NCBI RefSeq assembly: GCF_004795035.1
Contig: NZ_SSBK01000019.1
Span: 62,001 to 126,000 of the forward strand
Direction: 5' to 3'
Source of the DNA: Streptomyces sp. A0958
GTDB lineage: Bacteria > Actinomycetota > Actinomycetes > Streptomycetales > Streptomycetaceae
DNA length: 64,000 nt
Shown here: positions 63,645 through 64,000 of the stretch, piece by piece
Position numbering within the stretch: the first letter of the stretch is position 1
How the letters are laid out: every line of letters starts with the position of its first letter
The notes under the pieces: generated by a model
The model's input: the letters and a program-made list of their open reading frames with translations, nothing else
The model's database searches: none
What the model was told of the DNA's origin: nothing
Program-made: the position numbers and the translations under genes

Positions 63645-64000
63645 GTAGCTTCACCCATCCGGTGATGCTGGTGCTGAACCCGCACGGCCGGCATCGGCTT
63701 CTCGCCCGCGTAACGTTCGAGGGCTTCCTCGCGCTGCTCTTCGTCCGGGTCCGAAGCGGGCCAGGCAGGGTGGGCGTACTCACGCCGCAGCGCGTACAGC
63801 TCGGCCGGACGCATGCCCGTGCAGGCCGGTGAGGACGAACACGTAGCCGGGGAACCCCCAGTAGGTCAACGCGTTTGACGCCAGCTGGTGGACATCGGCG
63901 ATGTCCATGTAGCGCTTCTTCTCCTTGACCTTCTTGACGTACTTGCCGCGGCGTCGCTTGTGGGAGACGGGAGACGCTTTGCGGAGCTCGTCCTCGACGG
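63645..64000 (-). pseudogene. tyrosine recombinase fragment, frameshifted, runs off the edge
   Basis: Reading from the right edge, the frame gives KRRRGKYVKKVKEKKRYMDI, ADVHQLASNALTYWGFPGYV and FVLTGL, a Streptomyces phage-type integrase. About base 63,822 it shifts frame to GMRPAELYALRREYAHPAWP (active-site arginine box) and DPDEEQREEALERYAGEKPM, and then merges into uppP sequence near 63,645. A two-base deletion after the leucine-histidine codons explains the shift. The C-terminal catalytic half is missing. Confidence 0.75.

Noticed and set aside
1..64000. tRNA, rRNA, riboswitch or plasmid/chromosome origin
   Set aside because: No cloverleaf, rRNA core or DnaA-box cluster was noticed on reading; a covariance-model scan would be needed to exclude small RNAs.

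Overview
The window is high-GC actinobacterial DNA and almost certainly comes from a Streptomyces or close relative. The signs are GTG and TTG starts, ATGA/GTGA overlaps between cistrons, and Streptomyces-type families such as the DUF574 methyltransferase and the HipA_2/DUF3037 pair. No rRNA, tRNA or CRISPR was recognised.

Bases 1 to about 36,600 form a steroid-catabolism region whose proteins resemble, gene by gene, the cholesterol/HIP genes of Mycobacterium and Rhodococcus. The first operon (chsH1 tail, ltp2, a ChsH3-like hydratase, hsaE-like hydratase, chsB1-like dehydrogenase) handles side-chain removal and one A/B-ring fragment step. A KstR-like TetR gene faces kstD. The kstD-side genes run through an SDR, fadD3 and hsaA to a strong convergent terminator. 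The ring C/D block follows: an SDR, three FadE31/32/33-like acyl-CoA dehydrogenases and an enoyl-CoA hydratase on the minus strand; fadE30-ipdF-kstR2-fadA6 on the plus strand; and echA20-ipdA-ipdB-ipdC on the minus strand. Two divergent promoters in this block carry KstR2-type operators. Accessory SDRs, an F420-type oxidoreductase, an HsdA-like dehydrogenase and a second acyl-CoA ligase follow. Then comes a tightly coupled operon of a dipeptide-type ABC importer, an Old Yellow Enzyme-type reductase and an amidase, which I infer may import and unmask a conjugated steroid or other amide. A recurring promoter element (core about CCGGYCAGYGGGAY) sits upstream of several of these units. At three of them it lies exactly 28 nt before a TAnnnT -10 box, suggesting an unrecognised activator regulon.

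Bases 38,770 to 50,910 are a carbohydrate island flanked on both sides by related 3' remnants of a tyrosine recombinase gene. It holds a LacI-controlled sugar ABC operon (binding protein, two permeases, a GH35 beta-galactosidase, a secreted ricin-domain protein) and a divergent SIS relic, PfkB kinase and class II aldolase set resembling the tagatose-6-phosphate route. The SIS isomerase is decayed by internal deletions. The operon has a LacI-type palindrome lying across its promoter.

Bases 50,900 to 62,900 look like ordinary chromosomal content: a HipA-like kinase with DUF3037, two SDRs (one FabG), a peptide-type binding lipoprotein, uracil-DNA glycosylase, a proline-rich lipoprotein, a Gfo/Idh/MocA oxidoreductase, an apolipoprotein N-acyltransferase, a universal stress protein, small hypotheticals and a membrane protein. 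The last kilobase is a rearrangement scar: a 49-codon peptide gene, then a frameshifted and truncated SDR, the 3' end of uppP, and a frameshifted integrase fused directly onto it.
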